NCBI RefSeq assembly: GCF_905147365.1
Contig: NC_056422.1
Span: forward strand, 6,450,501 to 6,514,500
DNA: 64,000 bases
Direction: 5' to 3'
From: Aricia agestis
Lineage: Eukaryota; Arthropoda; Insecta; Lepidoptera; Lycaenidae
The translations under genes and the position numbers were made by a program. Positions 45,021-55,641 of this stretch are shown in pieces (the first letter of the stretch is position 1; each line of letters opens with the position of its first letter). The notes under the pieces are model-generated. The model had not been told where the DNA came from. It worked only from the letters and a program-made list of their open reading frames with translations, and made no database searches.

Positions 45021-46025
45021 ATTTGATGTTTGGCTTCTCTGAGTATTAGTCTATCACCCCTATTTATTTCATATTTTTAAAATAATATTTTGGGTATAAT
45101 AAATGACAAAAGCTTTATTGAATCGAAAATTCTCTTACGACTAAAACTGTATTCTTGCATTACTATATGAAACATAACTAAAAAAACCGGTGAAGATACA
45201 ATACAACTTTTTAGCTTTCGCTGTAAGATTCCCCAGAAGAACGGAGTAATCGGCTGGTACGCTCAAAATCTAAAGCGAAAAATACGTCGTATTATGTTCT
45301 TACAGCCGTAAATCTCAAGCGGTTTGGTGTTTATAAAAGTCAATAAAGAATGTTACAATTGAAACAATATCGCTTATTAGTTGTATTATACTTTTTTCAA
45401 TTATTTCAATATTTTTTTATACTATTACAATTATTTTGATATGGTTAAATAGGTAAAAAAATAACTTTCATATGAGACATCACACATTTGTTTTGGACCA
45501 CTGTACGCTGCACTATAAACAAAATAGCTTAAACTATTTTTGATATTACGCCTTTATTGCCCGGGGCCAGCGATATTATAAACTGCAAAAGTGTCATGGC
45601 ACTTGTCATGTATTGTATTATATTACTTATGTTAAATCTTTGACATCTAATTTCGCTATCCAAACTGGCGAATGCATTTTGACTAATCAATCAGATTTTA
45701 TCTGAACTTCAATTCAATTACTTACTTCAATCGATATAATTAACTAATAATATTGCGTTAAAACTTAAAAGTTACATCATTTATTTTATAATTTGTATTG
45801 CAAAGTATATTATGTAGATATTAGATATTATACTTATCCCACATTTCCACTGCCCGGTGTGGGTAAAGTGTTAAGTTACCACTCCCCACTAATCCCGCAA
45901 TGTACAGGATTACCGAGGTGTTCGGTCGCTTGTCGGCTACTGAATCCTTATAATATTTGCTTTAATTAACATAATATTCTATCTGTGCGAAGAATGTACA
46001 TAATATATTATATAAGTACTATTAG
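45021..46025. other. No feature seen
   Basis: AT-rich, no supported gene. Confidence 0.45.
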
Positions 46026-46139
46026 AGATGTTGGTTCCTAGGCAGATGGGGGACGGTCTACGTAGTTTAGTCGCGTTACGTTAACCGACCAAAAATGACG
46101 TTGGTCTGTCAACTGCCTAGGAATCGATTTCCTCGATGG
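46026..46139. mobile_element. Palindromic MITE, CCTAGGCAG family, copy 1
   Basis: TTGGTTCCTAGGCAGATGGG on the left pairs with CTGCCTAGGAATCGATTTCC on the right. Same family as 47894-48035, 56836-57003 and 57005-57168. About 115 bp, non-coding. Confidence 0.82.
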
Positions 46140-46157
46140 TGTACCCATATTTAAAAA

Positions 46158-46392
46158 AATGAGAGGTGGCAAGGGACACCCGGATGGGACGAAATTTTAA
46201 ATCCGCCAGTTGACATCATCGCCACATCAACGCCATCTGCCCCTACTTCGCAGGTACTAAAATAAGTGGATCGGTCAAAAGGTGTCGTTACAACTTTTTC
46301 CTTCTAGTCCCCTTTCGCAACGAGTTACGAATGAGTTTATTCCATGAAGCTATTATATAGCTCTATAAAGCTTCATGGTTTATTCGTAACTC
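46158..46392. repeat. Family H repeat followed by an imperfect fold-back
   Basis: The family H start is at 46158. 46322-46332 with 46382-46392 (GAGTTACGAAT and its complement) and 46342-46351 with 46369-46378 (CCATGAAGCT and its complement) make a fold-back with small bulges. Confidence 0.7.
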
Positions 46393-46649
46393 AAAACCTA
46401 ATTTCTTGTGGCTTAACAGCGATCATATTTTATGTCAAACTATTTTTGACATTTGTTTATTTATTCACTAACGATTTTGATTGGCTTACTCTAGAATATT
46501 AAATAAACAATATACAACGCGGTTTAATTAGATAACTTGTTTTGGAAAAAAATAAAAATAAAAAATTAGCCTGTGTTTACACCGAACTTGAGGGAAAAAG
46601 AGGACTTCGAGAATCTTTCATTTCAATTAAGAAATATTCCCGAAAGTCT
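46393..46649. other. No feature seen
   Basis: AT-rich spacer between repeats; the start of family A is at 46651. Confidence 0.4.
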
Positions 46650-47172
46650 TTTTAGGGTTCCGACTTCCGCACCCAAAGGGTAAAAACGGGACCCTATTAC
46701 TAAGACTTCGTTGTCTGCGCGTCTGTCTGTCTCCAGGCTGTATCTCAAGAACCGCTATAGCTAGACTTCTGAAATTTTCACAAATTGTCTATATAGACTT
46801 CTGAAATTTTCACAGATTGTATATACATATCTATTGCCGCTATAATAAAAAATACTGAAAACAAAATATAATTAATATTTAAGGGGGGCTCCCATACAAC
46901 AAACGTTATTTTTTCTGCCTTTTTCGCTCTTAGATATGAAGCTATATTAGCTTCATGCTCTTAGATATCAATAATGGCAAGAGGTAGGCACTTGAATTTT
47001 CCACACATTCTTTTGTTATAAGTGTACTTTAATATTTAATAATAATATTAAAATAAAATAAAAAATTAAGGGGGGCTCCCATACAAAAAACACAATTTTT
47101 AGCCTATTTTTGCTCTGTATCGGTACGGAGGGTTCCGTGCGCGAGTCCGACTCGCACTTGGCCGATTTTTTT
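46650..47172 (-). repeat. Dispersed repeat family A
   Basis: TTAGGGTTCCGACTTCCGCA start, a locally duplicated ACTTCTGAAATTTTCACA block (46766 and 46799), a small GAAGCTATATTAGCTTC palindrome near 46936, and the GCGCGAGTCCGACTCGCACT end. Confidence 0.85.
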
Positions 47173-47797
47173 CTTCATATTTTGAATAATATTTAAGCTA
47201 AAGTTTATCTGGTCTAGTAAGGCGTATAAATCAAAAACTTACTGTTGCGTATCGTCTAGACTCTAGACTAAAACTTTGAATTTCGGCCAAATTTTCTTAC
47301 TACAAAGAACAATGTAGTACTACTACTAAAAATAATCTGTGCTACAAGGCTACAACTTACAAGTATGAAGTATCTTTCTTTAATTACTTTAACTTTTCTG
47401 TTCGTTTTAGACTGGTAGGTATTACATTCATTCCTCAATCTAAATAGCCTTCTTGGAGACAAATAAAAATAAACTTTTCCAATAAAAATACTTTTTATTT
47501 GCCTTTTGTACTGCCTAGGCCCTACAGTATAAATTAGGACATGATAATAAAATAGATATCTGACTCTTTGACTACGAGAATAACAAATTTTATGTCCTAA
47601 ACCTGACATTCTGCCAAATTTTAGTTATTTAGGACCAAAACTAGGTATCTATATTCTCTTTAATGTTATTTATATGCGAGCATTAAATAAATAATGCTTG
47701 GCAAAATAATACTGTCACAAAAGCAAGGGAAAAAATACAGGGAGATGCAAAGATAATAATCGACGGAGAGCTGGCGACCAAATCGGTCATGTGGCTT
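47173..47797. other. No feature seen
   Basis: A minus frame at 47268-47609 is open for 113 codons without recognisable features; I do not support it as a gene. Confidence 0.4.
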
Positions 47798-47870
47798 CAG
47801 CTGTACTAAAACTCCGTTAGATACTTCCTTGAACAATCTTTTCTGATAATCTTGCGTGCTGGCAGGATAC
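47798..47870 (+). repeat. Short repeat K, copy 2
   Basis: Counterpart of 39113-39185: CAGCTGTACTAAAACTCCGT, TTTTCTGATAATCTTGCGTG, CTGGCAGG. Confidence 0.65.
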
Positions 47871-47893
47871 TGTTGGAAAAAAAATGTACCGTC

Positions 47894-48035
47894 TCAGAAA
47901 TTGATTCCTAGGCAGATGGGGACCTACGTAGTTTGGTCGGATCATGTCAATTCAATATGAGTCGTGATCCATCGGCTGGGTTTAAAGCAACGCGACCAAA
48001 CTACGTAGTATCTGCCTAGGAATCAACTTCTCTGA
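47894..48035. mobile_element. Palindromic MITE, CCTAGGCAG family, copy 2
   Basis: AATTGATTCCTAGGCAGATG and ATCTGCCTAGGAATCAACTT form the ends. Inner arms TACGTAGTTTGGTCG and CGACCAAACTACGTA pair as well. Confidence 0.85.
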
Positions 48036-48069
48036 TAATACATTTTACAAAAAAAATATTATTACACAA

Positions 48070-48228
48070 TCAAAAAGGGAGTCGAATCGTTTGCTCAATC
48101 GTGCATCGTGGGACCAGAGGAAAAAGCGGTGGCGTTGCCAGCTCACGTGCCAGGCCGCGTCCTACCGATATCTCATGATATCCTACGGCTGGTGATATCA
48201 CACTGGACAACGCCACCGCGACACACAT
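48070..48228 (-). CDS. Uncertain short secreted-protein-like frame
   Basis: From ATG 48228 the frame is 52 codons and starts with a hydrophobic stretch (MCVAVALSSVISPAVG) like a signal peptide, then YHEISVGRGLARELATPP. The frame is also open upstream to 48255. A possible splice donor (CAC then GTGAGC) follows GRGLA at about 48142. The segment is more GC-rich than its surroundings. It also contains a 12-bp inverted repeat (GCGGTGGCGTTG and complement), so it may be a repeat. Function not recognised. Confidence 0.25.
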   Translation of the reverse strand: MCVAVALSSVISPAVGYHEISVGRGLARELATPPLFPLVPRCTIEQTIRLPF

Positions 48229-48475
48229 AAATATACGGAACCACGAAATTCGCAACAGCCAAACTCAATATGCATTTAGCATATCACAATATGCCAATTG
48301 CATATCGAGTGAGTAGCATCCTGATACTCATTGGTTTCTTGAGCAAACACGGACTCCCGATGTGCAGTGAAAATTATAACTATTTAGACAAGCGAGTAAA
48401 AAAAACTTCAATAGCGCGATGTAGAATTATTGAAAAATGTGGGTAGTTTTATTGTTATTTTTTCGGAGTACTTAC

Positions 48476-48656
48476 CTTCTTTTTTCAGCTTTTTGCCGCT
48501 TAGGGTACAGATTACTAAAATATAGTTATTACATACTCGTAGATACGTCGGTTTTTCTAGAATTGTTTTGCAGAAATTTAATCTTGGGTTGGCTTTGTCA
48601 GGTTTCGTGCTGTTTGCCAAACTGAGCACGTCATGTTTTTTGCAATCGGTCTGCAT
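48476..48656 (-). other. Candidate coding exon with a strong donor
   Basis: From ATG 48656 the minus strand encodes 60 residues (MQTDCKKHDVLSLANSTKPD, later ANPRLNFCKTILEKPTY). It then meets AAGAAG followed by GTAAGTAC, a near-consensus splice donor after 48476. Composition is charged and codon-like. No next exon could be joined with confidence. It may be an exon of a worn transposase or of a host gene; unrecognised. Confidence 0.3.
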
Positions 48657-49796
48657 TAAAAAAAATTAAAAAGCGGTAAATAGTGGTCCGTTTTTAATAA
48701 GAGAGTCGCTAACGGATTCGTCTCAGTAACTGTGAAAAGTCGAAAGAAAAAAACCGGAAAAATGATAAAAACTCTAATGAGAAAATATAAAAGTGTAAAT
48801 GTGAGAAAAAGGACCTAAAATGGGTGAGTACCATGAAGTCCATAATATATTGTCAATAATGTAATATTACGATTTACATAATAATTAAGTAAATTTTACA
48901 TTTTTAATTAAATTGCTATTAAAGTACGATCTGCGGGGCTAAAATGGTCACATTTAGCAATTCCTCTCAATCAATTCAGCAAATGAATTGTCAAAACTGT
49001 CAAACTGACAAATGTCAAATCAGTACAAAAATACAGAAATGAATTGCAAGCTGAGTTGCATTTTGCGATTTTAAAAAAATGAATCATATTATGATTCATA
49101 TCATGATTCTTCATAGCGACCATTTTAGCCCCGCAGGTGGCCTCGACACAGCTTATTATTTCAACGTCTTTACTTACAAACACGTCTTGTTAAGAAAATA
49201 TCCCGGTTAAGTAAAGTGTAGACTTCTAACAATGTTATTTTATATCTTCTGAGTTCTGACGGAAAAATATTGCTTACAAGAAAATCTGATCCCGACCAGT
49301 ATAGTCAGACCTGCGATTTGCGAATAATCGCACCGCTCCCAAGTAAGCTTTTAATATTTCAGGGATCTCACACTTTGGTGCAATTAAAATGTACCTATCG
49401 CAAACATGACACTTGTAGAAAATGGAATATTGGTTTCATTTTTCTTAACGTATTATTTATTAGGAAATATATAAATATCTTCGTCACGAAGTTGATTCTT
49501 ATTTCTGCAATGCACTTATTTTTCTGCTAAAGGCTGCAGATGTTGACAAAAACTAGCTAACTATGTGATCTTGTGTCATACTAATTTTACAGGTACTACT
49601 ATCAAAAGTACCAATTATTGTATTTCCGATTCTAATAAAATTTGATACAGTACTGTTAAAAATCTAAACCTGTTTTTGTGGTCAGCCTACCGTTCCGTTT
49701 TCTTTTATTACTGTATAGAGTACAATATCCTTTTGAAAATATAAAATGGAAAAGTTTATGAACTATGAAAGGAAACTATAATTAAATTTTAAATGT
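48657..49796. other. No feature seen
   Basis: An AATGGGTGAGT at 48817 resembles a start plus donor but has no partner. 48930-49135 has GATCTGCGGGGCTAAAATGG and the complement-like CCATTTTAGCCCCGCAGGTG, an inverted repeat about 210 bp apart that could bound a small MITE. Confidence 0.45.
48930..49138. repeat. Possible MITE bounded by a ~19-bp inverted repeat
   Basis: CTGCGGGGCTAAAATGGTC near 48931 and GACCATTTTAGCCCCGCAG near 49118 are exact complements over about 19 bp. Inside them, shorter arms (TCAATTCAGCAAATGAATTG, ATGAATTGCAAGCTGAGTTG) also pair partly. No target duplication was established. Confidence 0.6.
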
Positions 49797-50289
49797 CTAA
49801 TTCTTAGGAATGTAGTTTTTGAAGTATGAATGGGGTCTATAATAAGGAACCCACCTGGATTTGGACGTAATTTGGTCCTTCCTGTGGATCCCGTCGTAAA
49901 CTCGATCACCGTGACGGAACTCGAGGGTCCCTTGATTTATTTTGTCGTTGGAGTTCATTCTCTTGTAATTTAATAAGGCGCGTGCCGGACACGCGTAATT
50001 GTTGTCTTTGGGGTGTGAGTTCCGACTTGTGACGTCATGAGGGTGCTTCCATATTGTACGTCTGAGTGTAAGCCGTAAGGGGCCTACCAGAAGTGACGTG
50101 TCTGTATGGGTTTTAGCCTTTAGGGACAGCACATGATAAGGTAAACTCAGAAGGGTAAAGGTTCGGAAACCTACCCTAAAATTGATGGGGAGCGGAGGTG
50201 AGGGGGGAGTAGGGAGGAGGGGTAAACACCCCCCGTACCAAATCCACAATGAGAAACCCCCCAGTTTTGGAGCTCCAAATTTTTTTGGT
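49797..50289. other. GC-rich repeat-like segment, no supported gene
   Basis: The minus frame at 49797-50321 is long (174 codons), but its composition is low-complexity and proline/basic and it crosses a palindrome. TGACGTCA at 50030-50037 is a CRE-type motif. Confidence 0.4.
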
Positions 50290-50331
50290 GAAAATTTCAA
50301 TGGTGAGTAGCTACTCACCATTGAAATTTTC
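50290..50331. repeat. Perfect 42-bp palindrome without loop
   Basis: 50290-50310 (GAAAATTTCAATGGTGAGTAG, 21 bases) and 50311-50331 are exact reverse complements with no spacer. Confidence 0.96.
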
Positions 50332-50365
50332 GGAATTCTGAGGCGTGTTTTGTGAGGTCGCCGGC

Positions 50366-50644
50366 GGTCGCCGGCTGCTGCCGCAGCACAGTCACAGTTC
50401 TAACCTAACCTACTTTTGGACTTTCTGGATTGTTTTTGTTTCTGTTTTGGCGGGGGGCTGCGCCCCCCGAGCCCCCCTTTTATTTGATGACGGTCGCCGG
50501 CTGCTACCGCCGCACGTTCGCCGCTCTCGCTCGGCTCCCTGTGTTGTGGTCTAAGTTCTAATATAACCTAACTAACTTTTGGACTTTCTGGATTGTGTTT
50601 GTTTTTGTTTTGGCGGGGGGCTGTGCCCCGAACCCCCCTTTCGG
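50366..50644 (+). repeat. GC-rich direct repeat pair with G/C-run hairpins
   Basis: Units at about 50366-50482 and 50492-50644 share GGTCGCCGGCTGCT, TTTTGGACTTTCTGGATTGT and GTTTTGGCGGGGGGCTG. Each ends with a GGGGGGC and GCCCCCC hairpin. The second carries an extra GC-rich block. Local GC far exceeds that of the window. Confidence 0.8.
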
Positions 50645-51303
50645 GGGGGCTGCGCCCCTCCCGGCCCCCCGCTTCGGTAAATACGGAGGCACTCCCTAGT
50701 AAGTAACCCAGAAAACAGATGACCTTATCGAATAAGATTACAAAAATTTCAAATGTAAATTTCTCCTTTGGGGGGTTTCCGGGGGTGGAAGTGGCACGAG
50801 GAGATGAGAAGCACAAAAAAATTGGGGTGGGTTTCTGAACCTTAGCCTTCAGAAGCTTTTTCTGGATAATTATTGATTTTAATAAATAGTTCATAATCAG
50901 GACATTTGAAGTCAAGTGCTGTTTGGGCTAAGGCTCTCCAGTCTGCATATAAGATTAACCACCTGTTTGTTACTCAGCTATTTGCAATTATTTTTTTCTT
51001 TCGATCTCAAATCTGACTTTTTTCTTTTGACTCTAGATCTCTTTCCTAAACTATTTATAGCCTAACGGTCAACGCTCAGCAAAAACCATCAACACTTGTC
51101 CAAACTATCCACCCCATATTTCGCAGTCGCCGGAAGCCAAGACGCGTGCGGCGCGTGTACAGAACTGTGACGTCATTAATCAGCTGTAATAATAGAGGGA
51201 CGTCTTACAAGACATGGGGTTATGAGTTATTGGTTATTGGATATTGGGTAGCTTGTCAAAGTTATATTTTATCTTTAAACGAGCAATTATTGTATATATA
51301 TAA
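50645..51303. other. No gene; GC-rich CRE-containing patch near 51130-51185
   Basis: GACGCGTGCGGCGCGTGTAC is followed by TGACGTCA at 51168-51175. It looks promoter-like but no transcript can be tied to it. Confidence 0.4.
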
Positions 51304-51533
51304 CTAAATGACGCCCGCAACTACGTTGCACCAAAATTTGTTTGTCTCGCTGGAACCGTACATTTTCCGGGATAAAAACTATCCCATGTCCTTTCTCGGG
51401 ACTCAAGGTATGTTCATGCCAAATTTCAGCAAAATTGTAGAGGTAACAGACAGACAGACAGACCGACTGACAGACGGACAGACAGACAGACACACTTTCG
51501 CATTTATAATATTAGTATGGAAGTATGGATTAG
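51304..51533 (-). mobile_element. Helitron-like family B element
   Basis: The plus strand begins CTAAATGACGCCCGCAACTA, with GGGATAAAAACTATCCCATG, a long GACA array and CATTTATAATATTAGTATGG at the end. The CTAG end is mutated (CTAA). Confidence 0.8.
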
Positions 51534-51538
51534 TATGG

Positions 51539-51696
51539 ATTGGAATCTCGGAATCGGCTCCAACGATTTTTATGAAATTTAGTATATAGGGTTAGTTTCG
51601 GGGGCGATAAATCGATCTAGCTAGGAATCATTTTTAGAAAATGTCATTTTATTCGTGTTTTATCGAATACCGTGCAAAGCTCGGTCAAACAGCTAG
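51539..51696 (+). mobile_element. Helitron-like family F element
   Basis: TTGGAATCTCGGAATCGGCT to CTCGGTCAAACAGCTAG. The 3' hairpin is slightly worn (ACCGTGC). It abuts the preceding family B element. Confidence 0.85.
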
Positions 51697-51787
51697 TTAT
51701 TATAATATTAGCTAGACTCTGCCATCTTTTACAAAATCATACAAATTTTGCCTCTTTGCAGATTTGCCAAAACGGATGCATCAGAAG

Positions 51788-51860
51788 ATATTTTTTTTAT
51801 GAAATAAGGGGGCAAACAAGCAAACGGGTCACCTGCCGTCGCCCATGGACACTCGCAGCA
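51788..51860 (-). mobile_element. LINE 3' tail fragment
   Basis: T-run, ATGAAATAAGGGGGCAAACA, GGGTCACCTGCCGTCGCCCA, TGGACACTCGCAGCA. Confidence 0.8.
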
Positions 51861-53304
51861 CACAAAACTAATGCTGGCTAATTCTGAAAAAATACACGGA
51901 TTTTAAAAGGAAATGTAAAAAGTCTGCAAAAAAGTTAAAATTAATAATAATTGTTATTAACTTATTAGTAAGTATAACATTGTACTCCTCTGAATCAAGG
52001 CAATGCTTATTGTTCTTACTGAAAATTCCTTAATCGCAAAAAAAGAAAATAATGAAATATGAACCGACTTCCTAGATTTTATTACACACTACAATCTACA
52101 TAGTAAACTGTAGTGACTAATGAGTAATAAATCTAGTTTAGTTTAATAAAACGTAATATTATAACTAAATATTATGCTAAGTTGTAGGAAAAAATTGTGA
52201 AGTGTTTCAGAAAAGTTTATACGAGTAATTTCTAAGTTTATAGTTATATAATTATATAGATATTATATAGATTTTTGTAATTTTGATAATAATAAGAGAA
52301 AGTTAAATACTTAAATTAAAAATTTAGATCACACTTGACTAGTTCGTAACCGACTGCTAAAAACTGTCACAACAGTTTGTTACAATTTTATTAATGGCGT
52401 CATGCGCCATTTAATTTTAAGGGGTAATGCACTTTCATAATGTTAAATTTTTTAAAGTGCCACGTTCCATAACATTATAAAATACATAGGATGCGCTCAC
52501 TGCTCCCTAATCAAAACGAGAGAGAGAGACGGAAATATTGTGCTGTATTTTTCAGTTTTTTGTAACTCGAGGTTAAATTTTTAACCAAGCTAAATTTAAA
52601 AAAAATATAAAAAATTAAATATTTCTACTGGACTTACTAAAATATGAAAATAATACTTATTAGTTAACTTATCATAATATTAATACGCGAACGAAAAACT
52701 TTGTTTTTACGAAAAATGGGGAAACGTAGGTGCATGAAATTTTGCACAGTTATAGTTTATATGGTGAAGGAGTGCATCGAGCTAATATTATTTTGTAATT
52801 ATGTTTTTATCATATTTTTTTTTAACAAATAAAACATTACACACACTACAACACACACACATAGGAAGTGACAGATTTTTGAGTGACAAGCCTATACATA
52901 CGAAGTATACTCTTTTATTTATGGTTGAAGTCTGTTGACAACAAGTTGACAAATTGATAATGGATTATAGTTTTTTATTGAATTTAAGATATTAATTAAA
53001 CAATGCTTACACAGCCAGTCTGAGATCAGCTGAGTCCCAGAGACAAGAGTTGAAAAAAATATGATAAAGTCAATATTTTTTACAAAATATAGGTAGTAGT
53101 CCTAATGTCGTTGAAACTAAGGTCGAATTTCGACCATTGGGCGATCTTTAGTTACAATAAATAAGCGTCTTTAGGCCCCTCTTCATGTTGAGCCTTAATT
53201 GAAAACCATGACTGCGAAGCATCCTTTTGCATGCATAATATTTAAACGTCAATTATAGATATTATGTGCTCCTGGTTCGTCATTTCTTGTATCGGTCCGT
53301 CATA
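51861..53304. other. No gene seen
   Basis: AT-rich. It contains AC-rich microsatellite sequence near 52840-52862. No supported gene or clear repeat border. Confidence 0.45.
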
Positions 53305-53375
53305 GGCCAACCTCCCAAGCGGCCACATGCGGCCGCGATAACAATAGATAAACTATTGTGTCTGGTTTTTCCACG
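53305..53375 (+). repeat. Short repeat shared with 29155-29235
   Basis: GCGGCCGCGATAACAATAGA followed by CTATTGTGTCTGG and CACGATC, as at 29155-29235. Confidence 0.6.
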
Positions 53376-53750
53376 ATCAAATGTATTAAAAGGGCTTTTA
53401 TATTCCTTGTATGTTGAAACTTGAAACCCAATGGAAGATAGAAATATTCATGTTTATGCCATATGGAAATTTTACCATGGCCGTCAATCCCGCGAACTAA
53501 ATCAAAAACAAAGGTAGCAGACAGTATGCAGTGGTATTAAAAAGTAAATATTCAAACATTTTTTTCGCAACAAACACCATGAATTCAGATTGGCTGAATT
53601 CATTTGTATCCAGCGAACAAATAGACCACGAAAAAAAAACAATAACCGGCCCAGTGCGATGGGGCAGTAATATTCGGGTTCCGTTAGAATATTATAATCC
53701 ATACAATTAGTAATTACTAATAATATCCATAATTCCATACTAGACATTAC
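53376..53750. other. No feature seen
   Basis: No supported gene; a minus frame at 53502-53747 has no recognisable features. Confidence 0.4.
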
Positions 53751-53965
53751 TAATATTATAAATGCGAAAATGTGTCAGTCTGTCTTTTTGATGAAACGAA
53801 TTTGCTGAAATTATGTATGAAGTTACTTTGAGTCCCGAGAAAGGACATAGGATACTAATAAGTATCCTAAGTCCTTTCTCGGGACTTAAATACAAATACA
53901 TACATTTTTCCGTCATAGGAATCCCGGAAAAATGTATGGTTCTCGCGTGATAAACGAATCTTGGT
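53751..53965 (+). mobile_element. Helitron-like family B element with internal fold-back
   Basis: TACTAATATTATAAATGCGA start, CTGTCTTT, and GTCCCGAGAAAGGACATAGG. Then an inverted copy of that block (53831-53856 against 53861-53886, loop AATA, one mismatch), then ATCCCGGAAAAATGTATGGT and GCGTGATAAACGAATC. The 3' hairpin end is missing. Confidence 0.85.
53831..53886. repeat. 26-bp fold-back inside family B
   Basis: The left arm matches the normal family B sequence; the right arm is its inverted duplicate, with one mismatch. Loop AATA. Confidence 0.9.
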
Positions 53966-54656
53966 CCAATCCAGCGCTGGATTGCTACTGTAACCATAAT
54001 TTCCATAGCATTCCAGCGCTAGGTTGGATCACTGGATTGGACTAAATATGTAAACCGGCTATTTTTCCACAATATTACATATTCATATTCGTATACTCGG
54101 AGTATAACACGAAAAAATCTACGATTCCTAGTGTGATTTAATCAAATTGCTGGCAACATAGTTGTTGGTAACATGGGTTGTTGTTTAGATTTTATAGACC
54201 TAAAACCACGAAAATTAAAAAAGAACATGAAACTTTAGTTTTTCCCGCTCAACCACAGAATCCTAAAACTCGGTTAAAATGTAAATTATATCGCCCGCAG
54301 TTACAAAAAAAAGCGGAAAATTCTTCACAACTTTTCAAATTTGTTTTATTCCCATCAAAAATTACTTAATTTGTTAATTAGCCCTAAATTACTAAAGCGG
54401 GGTTTAGTCTAAATTTAGATTTCATCCACGTGCAACCTACTACCTAGGTACTAATCTACTTATCATTGGATTTATATTTTCTATGATCTTAGCTTTAGCC
54501 CGGTAATGGAACAGGAATAAATACTGTCATTGGTTTTTTTTTCATTTATGCGCAAAAAAATTGCATTATAGCCCTTAATTTATTAATCTATGGAAATAAG
54601 ATAACTAAATTCTAAATTCGAATACAAGTAGAATACACTTATAAATTATAATATTA
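53966..54656. other. No gene; GCGCT-centred repeats near 53968-54040
   Basis: TCCAATCCAGCGCTGGATTG and a second CCAGCGCTAGGTTGGATC are related short palindromes. The rest is unassigned. Confidence 0.45.
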
Positions 54657-54847
54657 CTAGATGACGCCGCGCAAAAATTCATTTATCATGTGAGAACTGA
54701 ACATCTTTGCAAGACAAAAAGTATTCTATGTCCTTTCTCGGGACTCAAAGTATGTATCTCCATACCAAACAGCAAAATTAGTCCAGCGTTTGAGCGTGAA
54801 GAGGTTACAAACAGACAAATAGGTACACTTTCGCATTTATAATATCT
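54657..54847 (-). mobile_element. Helitron-like family B element
   Basis: CTAGATGACGCCGCGCAAAA start (hairpin worn), ATGTCCTTTCTCGGGACTCA, GTTTGAGCGTGAAGAGGTTA, CATTTATAATATC end. Confidence 0.8.
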
Positions 54848-54893
54848 TACACTTATCTTGTACATCTTTTAACTTTTAAAAATAGTATATTAT

Positions 54894-55276
54894 AATTGGA
54901 ATCTCGAAATCGGCTCCAACGATTTTCATGAAATCCATACTAATATTATAAATACGGAAGTGTGTCTGTCTGTCAGTCTGTCGGTCTGTCTGTTACCTCT
55001 TCACGCCCAAACCGCTGAACCGATTTGGCTGAAATTTGGCATGGAGATACTTTGAGACTACGGGAAAGGACATAGGATACTTTTTATCCCGGAAAAATGT
55101 ACGGTTCCCGCGCGATAAACGAGTTTTAGCGCAACGGAGTTGCGGGCGTTATCTAGTTTAGTATATAGGGGTTTTCGGGGGCGATAAATCGATCTAGCTA
55201 CGAACAATTTTTAGAAAATGTCATTTTATTCGTGTTTTAACGAATACCGAGCAAAGCTCGGTTTAATAGCTAGTAT
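54894..55276 (+). mobile_element. Helitron-like family F element, split by a family B insertion
   Basis: The left part, ATTGGAATCTCGAAATCGGC, runs to GAAA at 54933. The right part runs from TTTAGTATATAGGGG at 55157 to the hairpin ACCGAGC-AAA-GCTCGGT and CTAG (about 55272). Joining the two parts without the insert restores the family consensus exactly at the junction. Confidence 0.9.
54934..55156 (+). mobile_element. Helitron-like family B element, complete, with defined ends
   Basis: Starts TC (TCCATACTAATATTATAAAT) and ends GGCGTTATCTAG, 223 bp. A hairpin GCAAC-GGA-GTTGC lies about ten bases before CTAG. It is inserted between A (54933) and T (55157) of family F with no target duplication. 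The 5' TC, 3' hairpin plus CTAG and A/T target site are the diagnostic features of Helitrons. Non-coding, hence non-autonomous. Confidence 0.92.
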
Positions 55277-55641
55277 GGATATGAAGACTACGGGACCCTC
55301 TCCACATAAATCTACTAGCGCTACAGTATATTTGTACACCATGTTTGTCAAGGGTGCTTGGAGTGACGAAAAAATATTTGCAGTGTTTTTGCGACACCAA
55401 TAACTTGACACCAGGGGGGGATCCCATTGTTGTATCCGCTGATGTTGTTAAGTGGCCTGTGAAATACGAGATTCAATAAAATCCGGTTCCGTATACACGT
55501 GCACGTGGCATACAATACTAATTAATGAAGTGACAAAAACGAAATACATTGAAAAAATATACAGCGGAAAATAAAACCTCCTTTTATGGAAGTTACATAA
55601 ATGATAAAAGTTACTTTGTCGTGATTTGCATATAATATGTA
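55277..55641. other. No feature seen
   Basis: No supported gene. Two overlapping frames on opposite strands at 55218-55411 are open by chance. Confidence 0.4.

Noticed and set aside
49797..50321. 174-codon open frame on the minus strand
   Set aside because: Low-complexity, no recognisable domain, crosses a perfect palindrome and repeat-like GC-rich sequence, and starts with a non-ATG-like context.
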